64,000 nucleotides of DNA from assembly GCF_019218285.1 (NCBI RefSeq), contig NZ_JAHUZG010000001.1:496001-560000 (forward strand). The letters are read 5' to 3'. A program made the translations under genes and the position numbers. This DNA comes from Antarctobacter sediminis. GTDB lineage: Bacteria > Pseudomonadota > Alphaproteobacteria > Rhodobacterales > Rhodobacteraceae. Below, piece by piece: positions 12,786 to 23,137 of this stretch. How positions within the stretch are numbered: the stretch's first letter is position 1; the number at the start of each line of letters is the position of its first letter. The notes under the pieces were generated by a model. The model searched no databases, was not told where the DNA came from, and saw only the letters and a program-made list of their open reading frames with translations.

Positions 12786-15110
12786 ATGAACCGAATCGAG
12801 AGCCCGGGGGACGGTGTGGAGGCGGCAGTTGACATTGCGCAAAAGCGGCAAAGTGCTTTGACACCGATATTCGGTGCGGCCGCATTGGTTGTTCTGGCCA
12901 CCCTTTCCTTGCTGATCTCTCAATTCGCCACCATCCGGGCGGTCGAGGTGGTCGCGCTGGCAGCAACCGGGGCCTTTGGATGCCTTGCCATGGCATGGCT
13001 GATCATCGACAGGATCTCGGGCGGGCGCAGCAAGCGCCGGATCGCCATGTTGGCCGATTTCATCGAAACGGAACCGGCCTTTTGCTTTCTGACCGACGGG
13101 GACGGAGGGGTTCAACGCAGCAACCGTTCGGCGAGAGAGCGGTTCACGGTCGCGGATGACAGCCATCTGTCGGCGCTCCTGCGCGATGTCTTTGCCAGTT
13201 CCGAGGGCATCATCTATCGCCTGCAACAAAGGGCGTTGCGCGATGGGGCCGCGGTCGAGGACGTCACCAGCCATTCCGAAGGGTATCGGATCTATGTGCG
13301 TGCCTTTCGCCCGGACCTGATGCTTTGGCGGCTGGAAAACGAATCTCAGCGGGCCGGGGGGCGCACCCGGGCCGATCTGTCGGTGATTTCGCTGGGGCGC
13401 AACGGGGCGGTCTTGTACATGAACCCGGTGGCGCGCGACCTTGTCGGCCAGCGGGTGAAACGTCTGGATGACATCTTTGCCGATCTGCCTCTGCGGCCCG
13501 GCGGCGTACACTGCCTCAAAGGCGCCCACGCGGGGCAAAGCGTTCTTGTCCACAGTTCGGACATCGGCGGCGGGCGGCAGGAACTGGTCCTGTCGCCCAT
13601 CGCCGAGGATTCGGGCCGGCAGGACCTGATGGGCAGCTTTGACGGGCTGCCCGTGCCGTTGCTCAAGGTGTCTCCGGCCGGGCAGGTCCTTCGCGCGAAC
13701 CCCGAGGCGCGGCGCTTGCTGAATCTGGGGCAGGGCGAACCGGGTCATGTGGCCGAACACATGGAAGGGTTGGGACGGGCGATCAAGGACTGGCTGCAAG
13801 AGGCCGCGGATGGCAGGGGCCTGCACCGTTCAGAATTCCTGCGGCTGACACGCGCCGACCGCGAGGTATTTGTGCAGGTGACACTGAACCGGGTGATCGA
13901 CGATGGCGAAACGGCGCTGATCGCGGTGCTGAATGACGCAACCGAGCTAAAGACCCTCGAAGCCCAGTTCGTCCAAAGCCAGAAGATGCAGGCCATCGGC
14001 CAGTTGGCGGGCGGAGTTGCTCATGATTTCAATAATTTGCTGACCGCCATTTCCGGCCATTGCGACCTGTTGCTGTTGCGGCATGATCAGGGTGATCCGG
14101 ATTACGGCGACCTTGTGCAGATCAATCAGAATGCCAACCGCGCCGCTGCGCTGGTGGGGCAGTTGCTGGCTTTCTCACGCAAGCAAACCATGCAGCCCGA
14201 GGTCATGGACCTGCGCGACACGCTGTCCGATCTGGCGCATCTGCTGAATCGTCTGGTGGGCGAAAAGGTTCGTCTGACACTGAAACATGATCCGGTTCTG
14301 CCACCGGTGCGCGGGGATCGCAGGCAGTTGGAACAGGTCATGATGAACCTCGTCGTCAACGCGCGCGATGCCATGCCCGAAGGCGGCGAGATCGTGGTTG
14401 AAACGGAACGCCGTGAATTGAACGAACCGCTGACCCGTGACAGGGCCGTCGTTGCGCCGGGCACCTATGTGGCGGTGCGTGTCACCGATGAAGGCATCGG
14501 GATCCCGCAGGACAAGCTGCAAAAGGTCTTTGAGCCTTTCTTTACCACCAAACGCACCGGCGAGGGCACGGGCCTTGGGCTGTCGACGGTCTATGGCATC
14601 GTCAAGCAGACCGGCGGATTCATCTTTGTCGACAGTGTTGTGGGGCAGGGCACGTGTTTCACATTGCTGTTCCCGGCTTTCGAAACGCCGAAACAGGAAG
14701 AAGTGAAGGTCGAACAGAAAGAAGCCAAGAAACTGCCGGAACAGGGATCCGGCGTGGTTCTTCTGGTCGAGGACGAGGCCCCGGTGCGCGCCTTTGCCGC
14801 CCGCGCCCTGCGACTGCGCGGCTACACCGTGATCGAAGCGGAGACGGCCGAAGATGCCTTGGAAACGCTGGATGACGCCGATCTGGCGGTGGATATTTTT
14901 GTCACCGATGTGGTGATGCCGGGCATGGACGGGCCGACATGGGTCCGCAAGGCTCGCGAACGTCGCCCCGACACGCGCGTGGTTTTTGTGTCCGGTTACG
15001 CCGAGGATGCATTTGGCGAAGGCAGCGAAGAAATCCCGAACTCGGTTTTCCTGCCCAAGCCGTTCTCGCTGTCTGATCTGACGGAAACCGTTCACCAGCA
15101 ATTGAACTGA
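12786..15110 (+). CDS. cckA: Hybrid sensor histidine kinase CckA
   Basis: A 774-residue membrane kinase at the top of the CckA-ChpT-CtrA phosphorelay. Two membrane helices (about residues 25-45 and 50-72) are followed by PAS-like regions (about 90-200 and 270-390). The HisKA motif LAGGVAHDFNNLL has its phospho-histidine at 413, and the HATPase N, G1 and G2 boxes follow (NLVVNARDAMPEGG, GIGIPQ, GTGLGLSTVYG). A receiver domain carries the phospho-aspartate at 708 in VTDVVMPGMDG. Domain order and length match CckA. In roseobacters this relay controls motility, gene transfer agents and related traits. The ATG at 12786 lies directly after the CtrA-type box. Confidence 0.95.
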   Translation: MNRIESPGDGVEAAVDIAQKRQSALTPIFGAAALVVLATLSLLISQFATIRAVEVVALAATGAFGCLAMAWLIIDRISGGRSKRRIAMLADFIETEPAFCFLTDGDGGVQRSNRSARERFTVADDSHLSALLRDVFASSEGIIYRLQQRALRDGAAVEDVTSHSEGYRIYVRAFRPDLMLWRLENESQRAGGRTRADLSVISLGRNGAVLYMNPVARDLVGQRVKRLDDIFADLPLRPGGVHCLKGAHAGQSVLVHSSDIGGGRQELVLSPIAEDSGRQDLMGSFDGLPVPLLKVSPAGQVLRANPEARRLLNLGQGEPGHVAEHMEGLGRAIKDWLQEAADGRGLHRSEFLRLTRADREVFVQVTLNRVIDDGETALIAVLNDATELKTLEAQFVQSQKMQAIGQLAGGVAHDFNNLLTAISGHCDLLLLRHDQGDPDYGDLVQINQNANRAAALVGQLLAFSRKQTMQPEVMDLRDTLSDLAHLLNRLVGEKVRLTLKHDPVLPPVRGDRRQLEQVMMNLVVNARDAMPEGGEIVVETERRELNEPLTRDRAVVAPGTYVAVRVTDEGIGIPQDKLQKVFEPFFTTKRTGEGTGLGLSTVYGIVKQTGGFIFVDSVVGQGTCFTLLFPAFETPKQEEVKVEQKEAKKLPEQGSGVVLLVEDEAPVRAFAARALRLRGYTVIEAETAEDALETLDDADLAVDIFVTDVVMPGMDGPTWVRKARERRPDTRVVFVSGYAEDAFGEGSEEIPNSVFLPKPFSLSDLTETVHQQLN

Positions 15111-15120
15111 GCGGCTGGTC

Positions 15121-15711
15121 CTAACGGGCCTTTTCCCATGTCTCGAAATCCGCCGCGCATTTGCGGTGCAGTTTGGCCGCGATGTCAGGGGACAACGTCA
15201 GGTCCTTCCGGGGCGACACATTGGCCTGCGGAATCTCCAGCCGGGTTTGCAGGCGATCCTCCAGAAAGCGGACTAGGTCGGGCTGGTTTTCGTATTTGAA
15301 CAGATACTGGACCGACACGCCATTGGGCCGCGGCTCGACGAACTTGGCCTGACTTCCCACATTGGCAAAGGGCGGCCGTTCGCCGCGCGTATAGGCATCA
15401 CAGAAAGCGTCAAAGCTGACCCCCTTGGTCGAGGTCGGCTTGCCGTCCAGAAAGTCTCGTTGCCGGTAGCGATACCATGATCCCAGCCAATCGACCGGTT
15501 CGCGGATAACGGCCAAAAGCTCCATCTCGCCCCCTTGTTTTTCAAACATGGGGCGGAAGAAACGGTTGTAGCGATAGACCGGCGCGTGTTTGAGCTCTGG
15601 CGGATCCGAAACCACCATGGATGCCACCGGGCCAAACGCCCGCGCAAAGGCCGACGTACCGGTCTTGGGGACCGCCAACATCACCAAACGCGCTTTCCAG
15701 AACACGAGCAT
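15121..15711 (-). CDS. Small sulfotransferase-family protein
   Basis: A 196-residue protein with the PAPS-binding P-loop-like MLAVPKTGTSAFARAF at its N-terminus and VIREPVDWLGSWYRYR as the 3'-phosphate-binding block. Both are typical of the Stf0/heparan-type sulfotransferase fold. It is short compared with most (250-300 aa) but appears complete. Some roseobacter relatives are annotated only as sulfotransferase family. It stands alone on the minus strand, converging on cckA and diverging from recA. The acceptor is unknown. Confidence 0.72.
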   Translation of the reverse strand: MLVFWKARLVMLAVPKTGTSAFARAFGPVASMVVSDPPELKHAPVYRYNRFFRPMFEKQGGEMELLAVIREPVDWLGSWYRYRQRDFLDGKPTSTKGVSFDAFCDAYTRGERPPFANVGSQAKFVEPRPNGVSVQYLFKYENQPDLVRFLEDRLQTRLEIPQANVSPRKDLTLSPDIAAKLHRKCAADFETWEKAR

Positions 15712-15788
15712 TCAAATTGTTCCTGTTTTGTAAACCTTGCCTTAACCGTCCCGCGCCAAGCTGACCAGAGAAAGATTTAACTTGAACT

Positions 15789-15803
15789 GTTCTCGTTTTG
15801 ATC
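15789..15803 (+). promoter_or_regulatory. SOS (LexA) operator of recA
   Basis: GTTC at 15789-15792, seven bases, then GATC at 15800-15803 reproduces the Rhodobacter SOS box GTTC-N7-GATC. It lies 79 bp before the recA start, a normal operator distance. A wider TGTTCTC (15788-15794)/GAGAACA (15814-15820) inverted repeat overlaps it. Confidence 0.8.
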
Positions 15804-15881
15804 TCATTAAGTTGAGAACAAGAGGTAAACGAAAGCAGCGATTGCCGCGCTCCCCGGCATATGGAATAAGGATCGAAACGC

Positions 15882-16949
15882 ATGGCAACGGCAGATCTTC
15901 TGAGTATGGACAACAAGCGTAAGGCCGAAAAGCAAAAGGCCCTGGACAGCGCGCTGGCCCAGATCGAACGACAGTTCGGCAAGGGCTCGATCATGAAACT
16001 GGGTGGTGACAACCCGATCAAGGACATCGAGGCAACCTCGACCGGATCGCTTGGTCTGGATATCGCGCTGGGGATTGGCGGCCTGCCAAAGGGGCGGATC
16101 ATCGAGATCTACGGCCCGGAAAGCTCGGGTAAGACGACGCTGACGCTGCATTGTGTGGCGGAAGAGCAGAAAAAGGGCGGTGTCTGCGCCTTTGTCGATG
16201 CCGAACATGCGCTGGATCCGCAATACGCCAAGAAACTGGGTGTGGACCTTGATGAACTGCTGATCTCGCAGCCCGATACCGGGGAACAGGCGCTGGAAAT
16301 CACCGATACGCTGGTGCGTTCGGGGGCCGTCAGCATGGTTGTGGTCGACTCGGTTGCGGCGCTGACGCCGAAATCCGAACTCGAAGGCGACATGGGGGAT
16401 TCGAACGTTGGCGTTCAGGCCCGTCTGATGAGCCAGGCAATGCGGAAGCTGACCGGTTCCATCAGCCGGTCGAACTGTATGGTGATCTTCATCAACCAGA
16501 TCCGGATGAAGATCGGCGTGATGTTCGGTTCGCCCGAAACCACCACCGGGGGCAATGCGCTCAAGTTCTATTCTTCCGTGCGGCTCGACATTCGTCGTAT
16601 CGGCTCGATCAAGGACCGGGACGAGGTCGTGGGCAACCAGACCAAGGTCAAGGTCGTCAAGAACAAGGTGGCGCCGCCGTTCAAGCAGGTCGAATTCGAC
16701 ATCATGTATGGCGAAGGCATCTCGAAAATGGGCGAGCTGCTGGATCTTGGTGTGAAGGCAGGCGTGGTCGATAAATCCGGGTCGTGGTTCAGCTATGGTG
16801 ATGAACGCATTGGCCAAGGCCGTGAAAACGCCAAGAATTATTTGCGCGAAAACTCTCGTGTCGCGCTTGAGATCGAGGACAAGATCCGCGCCGCGCACGG
16901 GTTGGATTTCGATATGCCAGAGGATGATCCGGAACTGACCGAGGACTGA
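15882..16949 (+). CDS. recA: Recombinase RecA
   Basis: A 355-residue DNA-dependent ATPase that forms filaments on single-stranded DNA for strand exchange and induces LexA cleavage. Walker A is GPESSGKTT. The MAW region, the [18 protein letters not shown] Walker B stretch, the L2 region around [28 protein letters not shown] and an acidic C-terminus ([10 protein letters not shown]) are all present. Length is typical. Expression is expected to be LexA-controlled through the upstream box. A hairpin follows the stop. Confidence 0.99.
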   Translation: MATADLLSMDNKRKAEKQKALDSALAQIERQFGKGSIMKLGGDNPIKDIEATSTGSLGLDIALGIGGLPKGRIIEIYGPESSGKTTLTLHCVAEEQKKGGVCAFVDAEHALDPQYAKKLGVDLDELLISQPDTGEQALEITDTLVRSGAVSMVVVDSVAALTPKSELEGDMGDSNVGVQARLMSQAMRKLTGSISRSNCMVIFINQIRMKIGVMFGSPETTTGGNALKFYSSVRLDIRRIGSIKDRDEVVGNQTKVKVVKNKVAPPFKQVEFDIMYGEGISKMGELLDLGVKAGVVDKSGSWFSYGDERIGQGRENAKNYLRENSRVALEIEDKIRAAHGLDFDMPEDDPELTED

Positions 16950-16973
16950 TCCCGGTTGGAATGGAACCAAATG

Positions 16974-17001
16974 CGGGCGTCCCATTGGGGCGCCCGTTTG
17001 C
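16974..17001 (+). terminator. Probable rho-independent terminator of recA
   Basis: CGGGCGTCCC at 16974-16983 and GGGGCGCCCG at 16987-16996 form a ten-bp stem (one G-T pair) with loop ATT. TTTGCGTTT follows, 24 bp beyond the recA stop. Confidence 0.7.
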
Positions 17002-17115
17002 GTTTCCCGGGCCTTGCGGTGCGGGTTGGCGCAAAACGGGGTCTTCGCGGCTGTGGACACTCGCGGACGGCGCAGATACATCTTCGCCGATCACTCGCCC
17101 GCGAAGAGACCCGAT

Positions 17116-19794
17116 ATGGCCAGCCTGAACGACATCCGCTCGACCTTTCTCAACTATTTTGAAAAGCAGGGTCACCAGATCGTGCCCTCCAGCCCGCTGG
17201 TGCCGCGCAACGACCCGACGCTGATGTTCGTCAACTCGGGCATGGTGCAGTTCAAGAACTGCTTTACCGGCGTCGAAAAGCGCGACTATGTCCGGGCGAC
17301 CACCGCGCAAAAATGCGTGCGTGCCGGCGGCAAGCACAATGACCTCGACAATGTGGGTTACACCGCCCGCCACCACACCTTCTTTGAGATGCTGGGGAAC
17401 TTTTCCTTCGGCGATTATTTCAAGACCGAGGCCATCCCCTTTGCATGGGAAGTGGTGACAAAGGAATTCGGGATCGACCCGACGCGGCTTTTGACCACGG
17501 TTTATCATACCGACGACGAAGCCTTTGAGATCTGGAAAAAGGTCGGCGTACCCGAGGACCGGATCATCCGGATCGCGACCTCTGACAACTTCTGGCAGAT
17601 GGGGCCGACCGGCCCCTGTGGCCCCTGCACCGAGATTTTCTACGATCACGGCGATCACATCTGGGGCGGTCCTCCGGGATCGGCCGAGGAGGACGGCGAC
17701 CGGTTCATCGAGATCTGGAACGTGGTCTTCATGCAGAACGAACAGTTCGAAGACGGCTCGATGAAGGCGTTGGACATGCAGTCGATCGACACCGGCATGG
17801 GGCTGGAACGGATTGGTGCGCTGTTGCAGGGCAAACACGACAACTATGACACCGACCTGATGCGCAGCCTGATCGAGGCCAGCGCCGACGCGACCAGCGT
17901 CGATCCCGACGGGCCGGGCAAGATGCATCACCGGGTCATCGCGGATCACCTGCGGTCGACCTCTTTCCTGATTGCTGATGGCGTTATGCCGTCCAACGAC
18001 GGGCGCGGCTACGTGCTGCGGCGGATCATGCGTCGTGCCATGCGCCATGCGCATTTGCTGGGCGCGCAGGATCCGCTGATGTACCGGCTTGTGCCAGCGC
18101 TGGTTCGCCAGATGGGCGCGGCTTACCCCGAGCTTGGTCAGGCGCAGGCGCTGATCGAAGAGACGCTGAAATCGGAGGAAACGCGCTTCAAGGCGACGCT
18201 GGACCGCGGTCTGAAACTGCTGGACGACGAATTGGCTGGCCTGGACGAGGGCGCGCCTTTGCCGGGTGCGGCGGCGTTCAAGCTCTATGACACCTATGGA
18301 TTCCCGCTGGACCTGACGCAGGATGCGCTGCGCGAGAAATCGCGTGAGGTTGATGTCGAAGGCTTCGACGCCGCCATGGCCGAACAAAAGGCCCGCGCCC
18401 GCGCGGCATGGTCCGGATCGGGCGAAGCGGCGGATGCGACTGTCTGGTTCGACATCGCCGATCAGCATGGCGCGACCGATTTCCTTGGTTATGACACCGA
18501 AACCGCCGAAGGTCAGGTTTTGGCCCTGGTGGCTGAAGGGGCCGAGGTTGATCGGCTGGAAGCGGGTCAAAGTGGATGGGTCATTCTGAACCAGACGCCG
18601 TTCTATGGCGAATCTGGCGGTCAGGTGGGCGATACCGGCTGGCTGCGCCGCCTCGAAGACGAGGACGAAGGCGCCACCGTCAGCGATACGCAAAAGATGG
18701 CGGGCGGCAAGATCACGGCTCATCATGTCACCGTGGATCGCGGAACGCTGACCAAAGGGGACGCCCTGCAACTGGAGGTCGACCACGGACGCCGTTCGGC
18801 GATCCGCGCCAATCACTCGGCCACGCACCTGCTGCACGAGGCACTGCGCGAGGCGCTTGGCGATCACGTTGCACAGCGTGGCTCGTTGAACGCGCCGGAT
18901 CGGTTGCGGTTTGACTTCAGCCACTCCAAGGCGCTCAGTCTTGCGGAACTGCAAGCGGTCGAACGTGATGTGAACAGCTACATCCGCCAGAATGCCAAGG
19001 TCAGCACCCGGATCATGACGCCCGATGACGCGCGTGAAATCGGTGCTCAGGCCTTGTTTGGCGAGAAATACGGCGACGAAGTGCGGGTCGTGTCCATGGG
19101 GGTCCAGAGCGGTTCGGGCAAGGGCACCGACGGACAGACCTATTCGATCGAACTTTGCGGTGGCACCCATGTGCAGCAGACCGGTGATATCGGTTTGTTC
19201 GTGGCGCTTGGCGACAGCGCCTCCAGCGCGGGTGTCCGGCGGATCGAAGCCCTGACCGGCGCGGCGGCCTTTGACTATCTCAGCCAGCAGGATCATCGAC
19301 TGGCCGAAGTGGCCGGTGCGCTCAAGGCGACGGCCGCCGATGTGCCCGCGCGGGTCAAGGCACTGTTGGAGGATCGCAAAAAGCTGGAAGCCGAAGTGGC
19401 GCAGCTGCGTCGTGAACTGGCCATGGCCGGCGGTGCCGGGCAGGGCGGCGGTGCAGAAGCCCGCGAAATCAACGGCGTAAAGCTGGTGGCACAGGTGCTA
19501 AGCGGCGTTACGGGCAAGGACCTGCCGCCGCTGATCGACGAGCACAAGGGCCGGATCGGTTCGGGCGCGGTGCTGCTGATTGCGGATGCGGGCGGCAAGG
19601 CGGCGGTTGCCGCCGGCGTGACCGATGACCTCAAGGACAGCCTCTCGGCCGTGGATCTCGTCAAGGCGGCGGTTGCGGAGTTGGGCGGCAAAGGCGGCGG
19701 TGGCCGTCCGGACATGGCGCAGGGCGGTGGCCCCAGCGCCGAAAATGCCGAGGCCGCGATCAAGGCCGCCGAAGCCGTTATCGGAGGAAAATGA
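17116..19794 (+). CDS. alaS: Alanine-tRNA ligase
   Basis: An 892-residue class II synthetase charging tRNA-Ala. It shows the catalytic-core motifs ([48 protein letters not shown]). The editing domain has its zinc-binding HSATHLLH and CGGTHV, and a C-Ala domain follows a coiled-coil stretch (about 760-780). I selected the ATG at 17116 ([11 protein letters not shown]), since that is the conserved start; the open frame extends 34 codons upstream without homology. The stop overlaps the Shine-Dalgarno zone of the next gene, so the downstream DUF1330 gene is probably cotranscribed. Confidence 0.98.
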   Translation: MASLNDIRSTFLNYFEKQGHQIVPSSPLVPRNDPTLMFVNSGMVQFKNCFTGVEKRDYVRATTAQKCVRAGGKHNDLDNVGYTARHHTFFEMLGNFSFGDYFKTEAIPFAWEVVTKEFGIDPTRLLTTVYHTDDEAFEIWKKVGVPEDRIIRIATSDNFWQMGPTGPCGPCTEIFYDHGDHIWGGPPGSAEEDGDRFIEIWNVVFMQNEQFEDGSMKALDMQSIDTGMGLERIGALLQGKHDNYDTDLMRSLIEASADATSVDPDGPGKMHHRVIADHLRSTSFLIADGVMPSNDGRGYVLRRIMRRAMRHAHLLGAQDPLMYRLVPALVRQMGAAYPELGQAQALIEETLKSEETRFKATLDRGLKLLDDELAGLDEGAPLPGAAAFKLYDTYGFPLDLTQDALREKSREVDVEGFDAAMAEQKARARAAWSGSGEAADATVWFDIADQHGATDFLGYDTETAEGQVLALVAEGAEVDRLEAGQSGWVILNQTPFYGESGGQVGDTGWLRRLEDEDEGATVSDTQKMAGGKITAHHVTVDRGTLTKGDALQLEVDHGRRSAIRANHSATHLLHEALREALGDHVAQRGSLNAPDRLRFDFSHSKALSLAELQAVERDVNSYIRQNAKVSTRIMTPDDAREIGAQALFGEKYGDEVRVVSMGVQSGSGKGTDGQTYSIELCGGTHVQQTGDIGLFVALGDSASSAGVRRIEALTGAAAFDYLSQQDHRLAEVAGALKATAADVPARVKALLEDRKKLEAEVAQLRRELAMAGGAGQGGGAEAREINGVKLVAQVLSGVTGKDLPPLIDEHKGRIGSGAVLLIADAGGKAAVAAGVTDDLKDSLSAVDLVKAAVAELGGKGGGGRPDMAQGGGPSAENAEAAIKAAEAVIGGK

Positions 19795-19795
19795 C

Positions 19796-20083
19796 ATGCC
19801 TGCACTCTGGATTGCCCACGTGACCGTAAGCGATGCCGAAGCCTATGGGAAATACGCGGAATTGGCCGGTCCGGCCATCGCGGCCCATGGCGGTACATTC
19901 ATCGCGCGCGGCGGTCGCTATGTTCAGCTTGAAGGAAAAGAGCGGCCTCGAAACGTTGTGGCGCGCTTCCCTTCGGTCGAGTCGGCGGTGGAGTGCTATC
20001 ACTCTGACGCGTACCAAGAGGCGCTGAACCATGCGCGCGGCGCATCCGAGCGCGAACTTTTGGTGGTCGAGATCACCGAGTGA
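19796..20083 (+). CDS. DUF1330 domain protein
   Basis: A 95-residue dimeric alpha-beta barrel (ferredoxin-like) protein of the DUF1330 family. The signature is YGKYAELAGPAIAAHGG followed by FPSVESAVECYHSDAYQEAL. Its biochemical role is not established. The ATG at 19796 lies two bases past the alaS stop, with CGGAGGAAA inside the alaS end as the ribosome site. The stop overlaps the following MOSC gene in GTGA, so alaS-DUF1330-MOSC look like one unit. Confidence 0.85.
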   Translation: MPALWIAHVTVSDAEAYGKYAELAGPAIAAHGGTFIARGGRYVQLEGKERPRNVVARFPSVESAVECYHSDAYQEALNHARGASERELLVVEITE

Positions 20084-20550
20084 GATCTTTGGCCGAGCTG
20101 CGCCGGTCCTTTGCGGGACCGGGGCGGCTGGACTGGATCGGCCTGCGACCTGCTCGCAAGGCTGATCTGATCGCCGTCGACAACGCGGTGGTCGGATTGG
20201 ACGGTCTGGCCGGAGATCACGGTCGCCCCGGCAAACGGGCGGTGACGCTGATTCAGGCTGAACACTTGCCAGTCATTGCTGCATTGGTCGGTCGCGGGAC
20301 GCTTGCGCCCGAAGTGCTGCGCCGAAATCTCGTGGTGTCCGGCATCAACCTGACGGCACTTCGGGAATTTGGCCTGAGGATCGGAGAGCTTCGACTGAAA
20401 TTCGAATGCCCCTGTGCGCCTTGTTCCCGAATGGAAGATCTGTTGGGCCCCGGCGGCTATGTCGCGATGCGTGGGCATGGGGGCTGGTGTTGTTCCGTTA
20501 CGGAACCCGGCGAAATCCGCCTTGCGGATCCGGTGCTGCCCGATTATTGA
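20080..20550 (+). CDS. MOSC domain protein
   Basis: A 156-residue stand-alone MOSC domain, related to the molybdenum-cofactor sulfurase C-terminal domain and YiiM-type proteins. It contains GLAGDHG, LIQAEHLPVIAAL, RRNLVVSGINL and a cysteine-rich FECPCAPCSRME segment, as expected for sulfur or cofactor handling. The GTG start at 20080 overlaps the previous stop by four bases. Substrate is unknown; proteins like this may reduce N-hydroxylated bases or carry sulfur. Confidence 0.82.
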   Translation: MRSLAELRRSFAGPGRLDWIGLRPARKADLIAVDNAVVGLDGLAGDHGRPGKRAVTLIQAEHLPVIAALVGRGTLAPEVLRRNLVVSGINLTALREFGLRIGELRLKFECPCAPCSRMEDLLGPGGYVAMRGHGGWCCSVTEPGEIRLADPVLPDY

Positions 20551-20904
20551 TGCCTCATAGGCATCTTTTCGCCCGCAGAACTGCCGACTTGGGCGGTCTC
20601 CTGCCGCAAAACTTTCCCGCACTTTTTGAATCAGAGTGATTCGTGCGACATTCCGTCCAAGCCTTTGTCGATGGGTGGATTTTTTTCGATATCGTGAATT
20701 GTTCCCGGATTGGAAATCGAAGACAACGGTCCAAAGCTCTGGACCGTTGCAAAACTATGGCACCTCCACAACAGAATCGCTGATTTGGGCAGGAAAATCG
20801 GGGCTTAACTCGAATTTGCTCCGCCAAGTCAGGAATTCCTGTCGCGCCGTCGCGATTTTCTTGGCTAGAGTTTGGATACCTTCAATTTTCTTGGGAGAAA
20901 GATC
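20551..20904. promoter_or_regulatory. 354-bp intergenic region with hairpin and palindrome
   Basis: This AT-richer gap before the small secreted-protein gene contains a perfect ten-bp stem (CAACGGTCCA at 20724-20733, TGGACCGTTG at 20740-20749, loop AAGCTC). It also has a 12-bp palindrome CAGGAATTCCTG at 20830-20841, placed 63 bp before the start codon where an operator could lie. No convincing gene is visible in either direction. The hairpin lacks a U-tract on the plus strand. Confidence 0.5.
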
Positions 20905-21171
20905 ATGAAAAAAGTTCTTGCCGGCGCACTCATCGCAGCCGCTTTCGCAGCACCCGCCATGGCCTGGGAAGGCAAGGTTGTCGCTTGCTACGACAAGGTC
21001 TGGGTGCCGGCCAAATATGAATACACGCACAAGCTGATCATGGCGGCCCACACCGAGTGGGAATACAAGAACGGCCAGATGATCAAGGTCCACTACCCGG
21101 CCGTCTACAAAGAGTCCAAGCATATGGTGAAGGCAGGCCATTACGTGGCCAAGAAAGCCGCCTGCAAATAA
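20905..21171 (+). CDS. Small secreted protein of unknown function
   Basis: An 88-residue protein with a clear signal peptide (MKKVLAGALIAAAFAAPAMA, cleavage before WEG). The 68-residue mature part is rich in lysine, tyrosine and histidine and has two cysteines, one near each end (VVACYDK and AACK), which may form a disulfide. I recognise no domain. The start at ATG 20905 follows GGGAGAAAG. The gene is monocistronic, with a regulatory-looking leader and a strong terminator, which suggests it is well expressed. Confidence 0.75.
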   Translation: MKKVLAGALIAAAFAAPAMAWEGKVVACYDKVWVPAKYEYTHKLIMAAHTEWEYKNGQMIKVHYPAVYKESKHMVKAGHYVAKKAACK

Positions 21172-21191
21172 TCGGCAGAGACACTCATGAG

Positions 21192-21224
21192 AAAGGCGCG
21201 GGGACTGCCACCCCGCGCCTTTTT
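21192..21224 (+). terminator. Strong rho-independent terminator
   Basis: AAAGGCGCGGGG (21192-21203) pairs with CCCCGCGCCTTT (21211-21222) around loop ACTGCCA, and the T run continues to 21224. It ends the small secreted-protein transcript. Confidence 0.9.
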
Positions 21225-21319
21225 CATTTCGGTTCGGCGGAAGAGGCACCTTTATTCAAAGGAGATCCGCCTTTCCTGACACCCGGCCGGACAATTATGG
21301 TCTGGCCGGGGTCCGTTCA

Positions 21320-23137
21320 TCAGGCGCCGCGTGCTGCGCGCTTGCGTTCGTGCGGGTCGAGATGCCGTTTGCGTAGACGGATCGCGTTGGGCGTCACTTC
21401 GACCAGTTCGTCGTCATTGATATAGGCGATGGCCTCTTCAAGGCTCAGCGTTATCGGCGTGGTCAGACGCACCGCTTCGTCCGAGCCCGAGGCCCGCACG
21501 TTGGTCAGCTTCTTGCCCTTCAGCGGGTTGACCTCCAGGTCATTCTCGCGCGAATGCTCGCCAATGATCATGCCCGTGTAAACAGGGGCCTGCGCGCCGA
21601 TCATCATCTTGCCGCGGTCTTCGAGGTTCCACAGCGCATAGGCCACGGCCTCGCCGTTTTCCATCGAGATCAGAACGCCCGCGCGGCGGCCCGGGATGGC
21701 GCCTTTGTGCGGGGTCCAGCCGTGGAAAACACGGTTCAGAACACCGGTGCCGCGCGTGTCGGTCAGGAATTCGCCGTGATAACCGATCAACCCGCGCGAG
21801 GGCACATGCGCGATGATCCGGGTCTTGCCGGCACCCGCCGGACGCATTTCCACCAGTTCACCCTTGCGCGCGCCGGTCAACTTTTCGATGACCGAGCCCG
21901 AGTATTCGTCGTCCACGTCAATCGTGGCCTCTTCGACGGGCTCCAGCATCTGGCCGTCTTCTTCGCGCATGATCACCTGCGGACGCGAAATCGACAGCTC
22001 AAAGCCTTCGCGGCGCATGTTTTCGATCAGCACGCCCATCTGAAGTTCGCCGCGGCCGGAAACCTCAAAGGCCTCGCCTCCGGGGGTGTCCTTGATGCGG
22101 ATCGCCACGTTGGTTTCGGCCTCTTTATACAGTCGGTCACGGATGACGCGGGACTGCACCTTTTTGCCGTCGCGACCGGCCAGCGGGCTGTCGTTGATGC
22201 CGAAGGTCACGGTGATGGTCGGCGGATCGATCGGCTGCGCTTCAAGCGGTTCGTCCACGGCCAGCGCACAGATGGTGTCGGCCACGGTCGTCTTGGTCAT
22301 ACCGGCAAGGCTGACAATGTCGCCTGCTTCGGCTTCGTCGATGTCCTGCTGTTGCAGACCCCGGAATGCCTGAATCTTGGTCACGCGGAACTGTTCGATC
22401 TTTTGCCCCACGCGCGAGATTGACTGAACCGTCTGGCCCACCTTGCAACGGCCGGATTCGACACGACCGGTCAACATGCGACCCACGAAGGGGTCGGACC
22501 CCAGCGTGACGGCCAGCATGCGGAAATCGTCGTCCCGCTTCTTGACCTGCGCGGGGGCGGGCACGTGGTTCACGATGAGGTTGAACAGCGCGTCAAGGTT
22601 CTTGCGCGGTCCGTCCAGCTCGGCGTCACACCAGCCGCTGCGGCCCGAGGCATAGAGATGCGGGAAGTCCAGCTGGTCCTCGTTGGCATCAAGGTTCGAG
22701 AACAGGTCGAACACTTCGTCCAGCGCGCGATCCGGTTCGGCGTCGGGTTTGTCGACCTTGTTCAGCACGACGATGGGACGCAGGCCCAGTGCCAGCGCCT
22801 TGGAGGTCACGAACTTGGTCTGGGGCATCGGCCCTTCGGCCGCGTCCACCAGCAGTACGACGCCATCGACCATCGACAGGATGCGTTCCACCTCGGCGCC
22901 AAAGTCGGCGTGGCCGGGGGTGTCGACGATGTTGATCCGCGTGCCTTTCCATTCGACCGAAGTCGCCTTGGCAAGGATCGTGATCCCGCGTTCGCGTTCA
23001 AGATCGTTCGAGTCCATTGCCCGTTCGGCCACGGCCTGATTGGCGCGAAATGCGCCGGATTGCTTCAGCAGCTCGTCCACCAGTGTCGTCTTGCCGTGGT
23101 CGACGTGAGCAATGATCGCGACGTTGCGCAATTCCAT
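21320..23137 (-). CDS. typA: Ribosome-associated GTPase TypA/BipA
   Basis: A 605-residue translational GTPase. G-domain motifs are [29 protein letters not shown] and [10 protein letters not shown]-Tu domain II-like, EF-G III/V-like and BipA-specific C-terminal regions follow. BipA acts on ribosome assembly and on stress or low-temperature growth. Length matches the family (about 605-610). It is transcribed alone; upstream lies a 312-bp divergent region shared with an outer-membrane protein gene. Confidence 0.97.
   Translation of the reverse strand: MELRNVAIIAHVDHGKTTLVDELLKQSGAFRANQAVAERAMDSNDLERERGITILAKATSVEWKGTRINIVDTPGHADFGAEVERILSMVDGVVLLVDAAEGPMPQTKFVTSKALALGLRPIVVLNKVDKPDAEPDRALDEVFDLFSNLDANEDQLDFPHLYASGRSGWCDAELDGPRKNLDALFNLIVNHVPAPAQVKKRDDDFRMLAVTLGSDPFVGRMLTGRVESGRCKVGQTVQSISRVGQKIEQFRVTKIQAFRGLQQQDIDEAEAGDIVSLAGMTKTTVADTICALAVDEPLEAQPIDPPTITVTFGINDSPLAGRDGKKVQSRVIRDRLYKEAETNVAIRIKDTPGGEAFEVSGRGELQMGVLIENMRREGFELSISRPQVIMREEDGQMLEPVEEATIDVDDEYSGSVIEKLTGARKGELVEMRPAGAGKTRIIAHVPSRGLIGYHGEFLTDTRGTGVLNRVFHGWTPHKGAIPGRRAGVLISMENGEAVAYALWNLEDRGKMMIGAQAPVYTGMIIGEHSRENDLEVNPLKGKKLTNVRASGSDEAVRLTTPITLSLEEAIAYINDDELVEVTPNAIRLRKRHLDPHERKRAARGA

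Noticed and set aside
15719-15733. GTTC-N7-GTAA near the sulfotransferase start as a second SOS box
   Set aside because: The second half site mismatches both known alphaproteobacterial forms; only the 15789 site is convincing.
16789-19296. Very long open frame antisense to alaS
   Set aside because: It mirrors the codon structure of alaS in GC-rich DNA, with low-complexity composition and no recognisable domain. It is a shadow frame.
20636-20908. Ninety-residue frame in the gap before the small secreted-protein gene
   Set aside because: No ribosome site, overlaps the true start, crosses hairpin and palindrome elements, and its composition is not protein-like.
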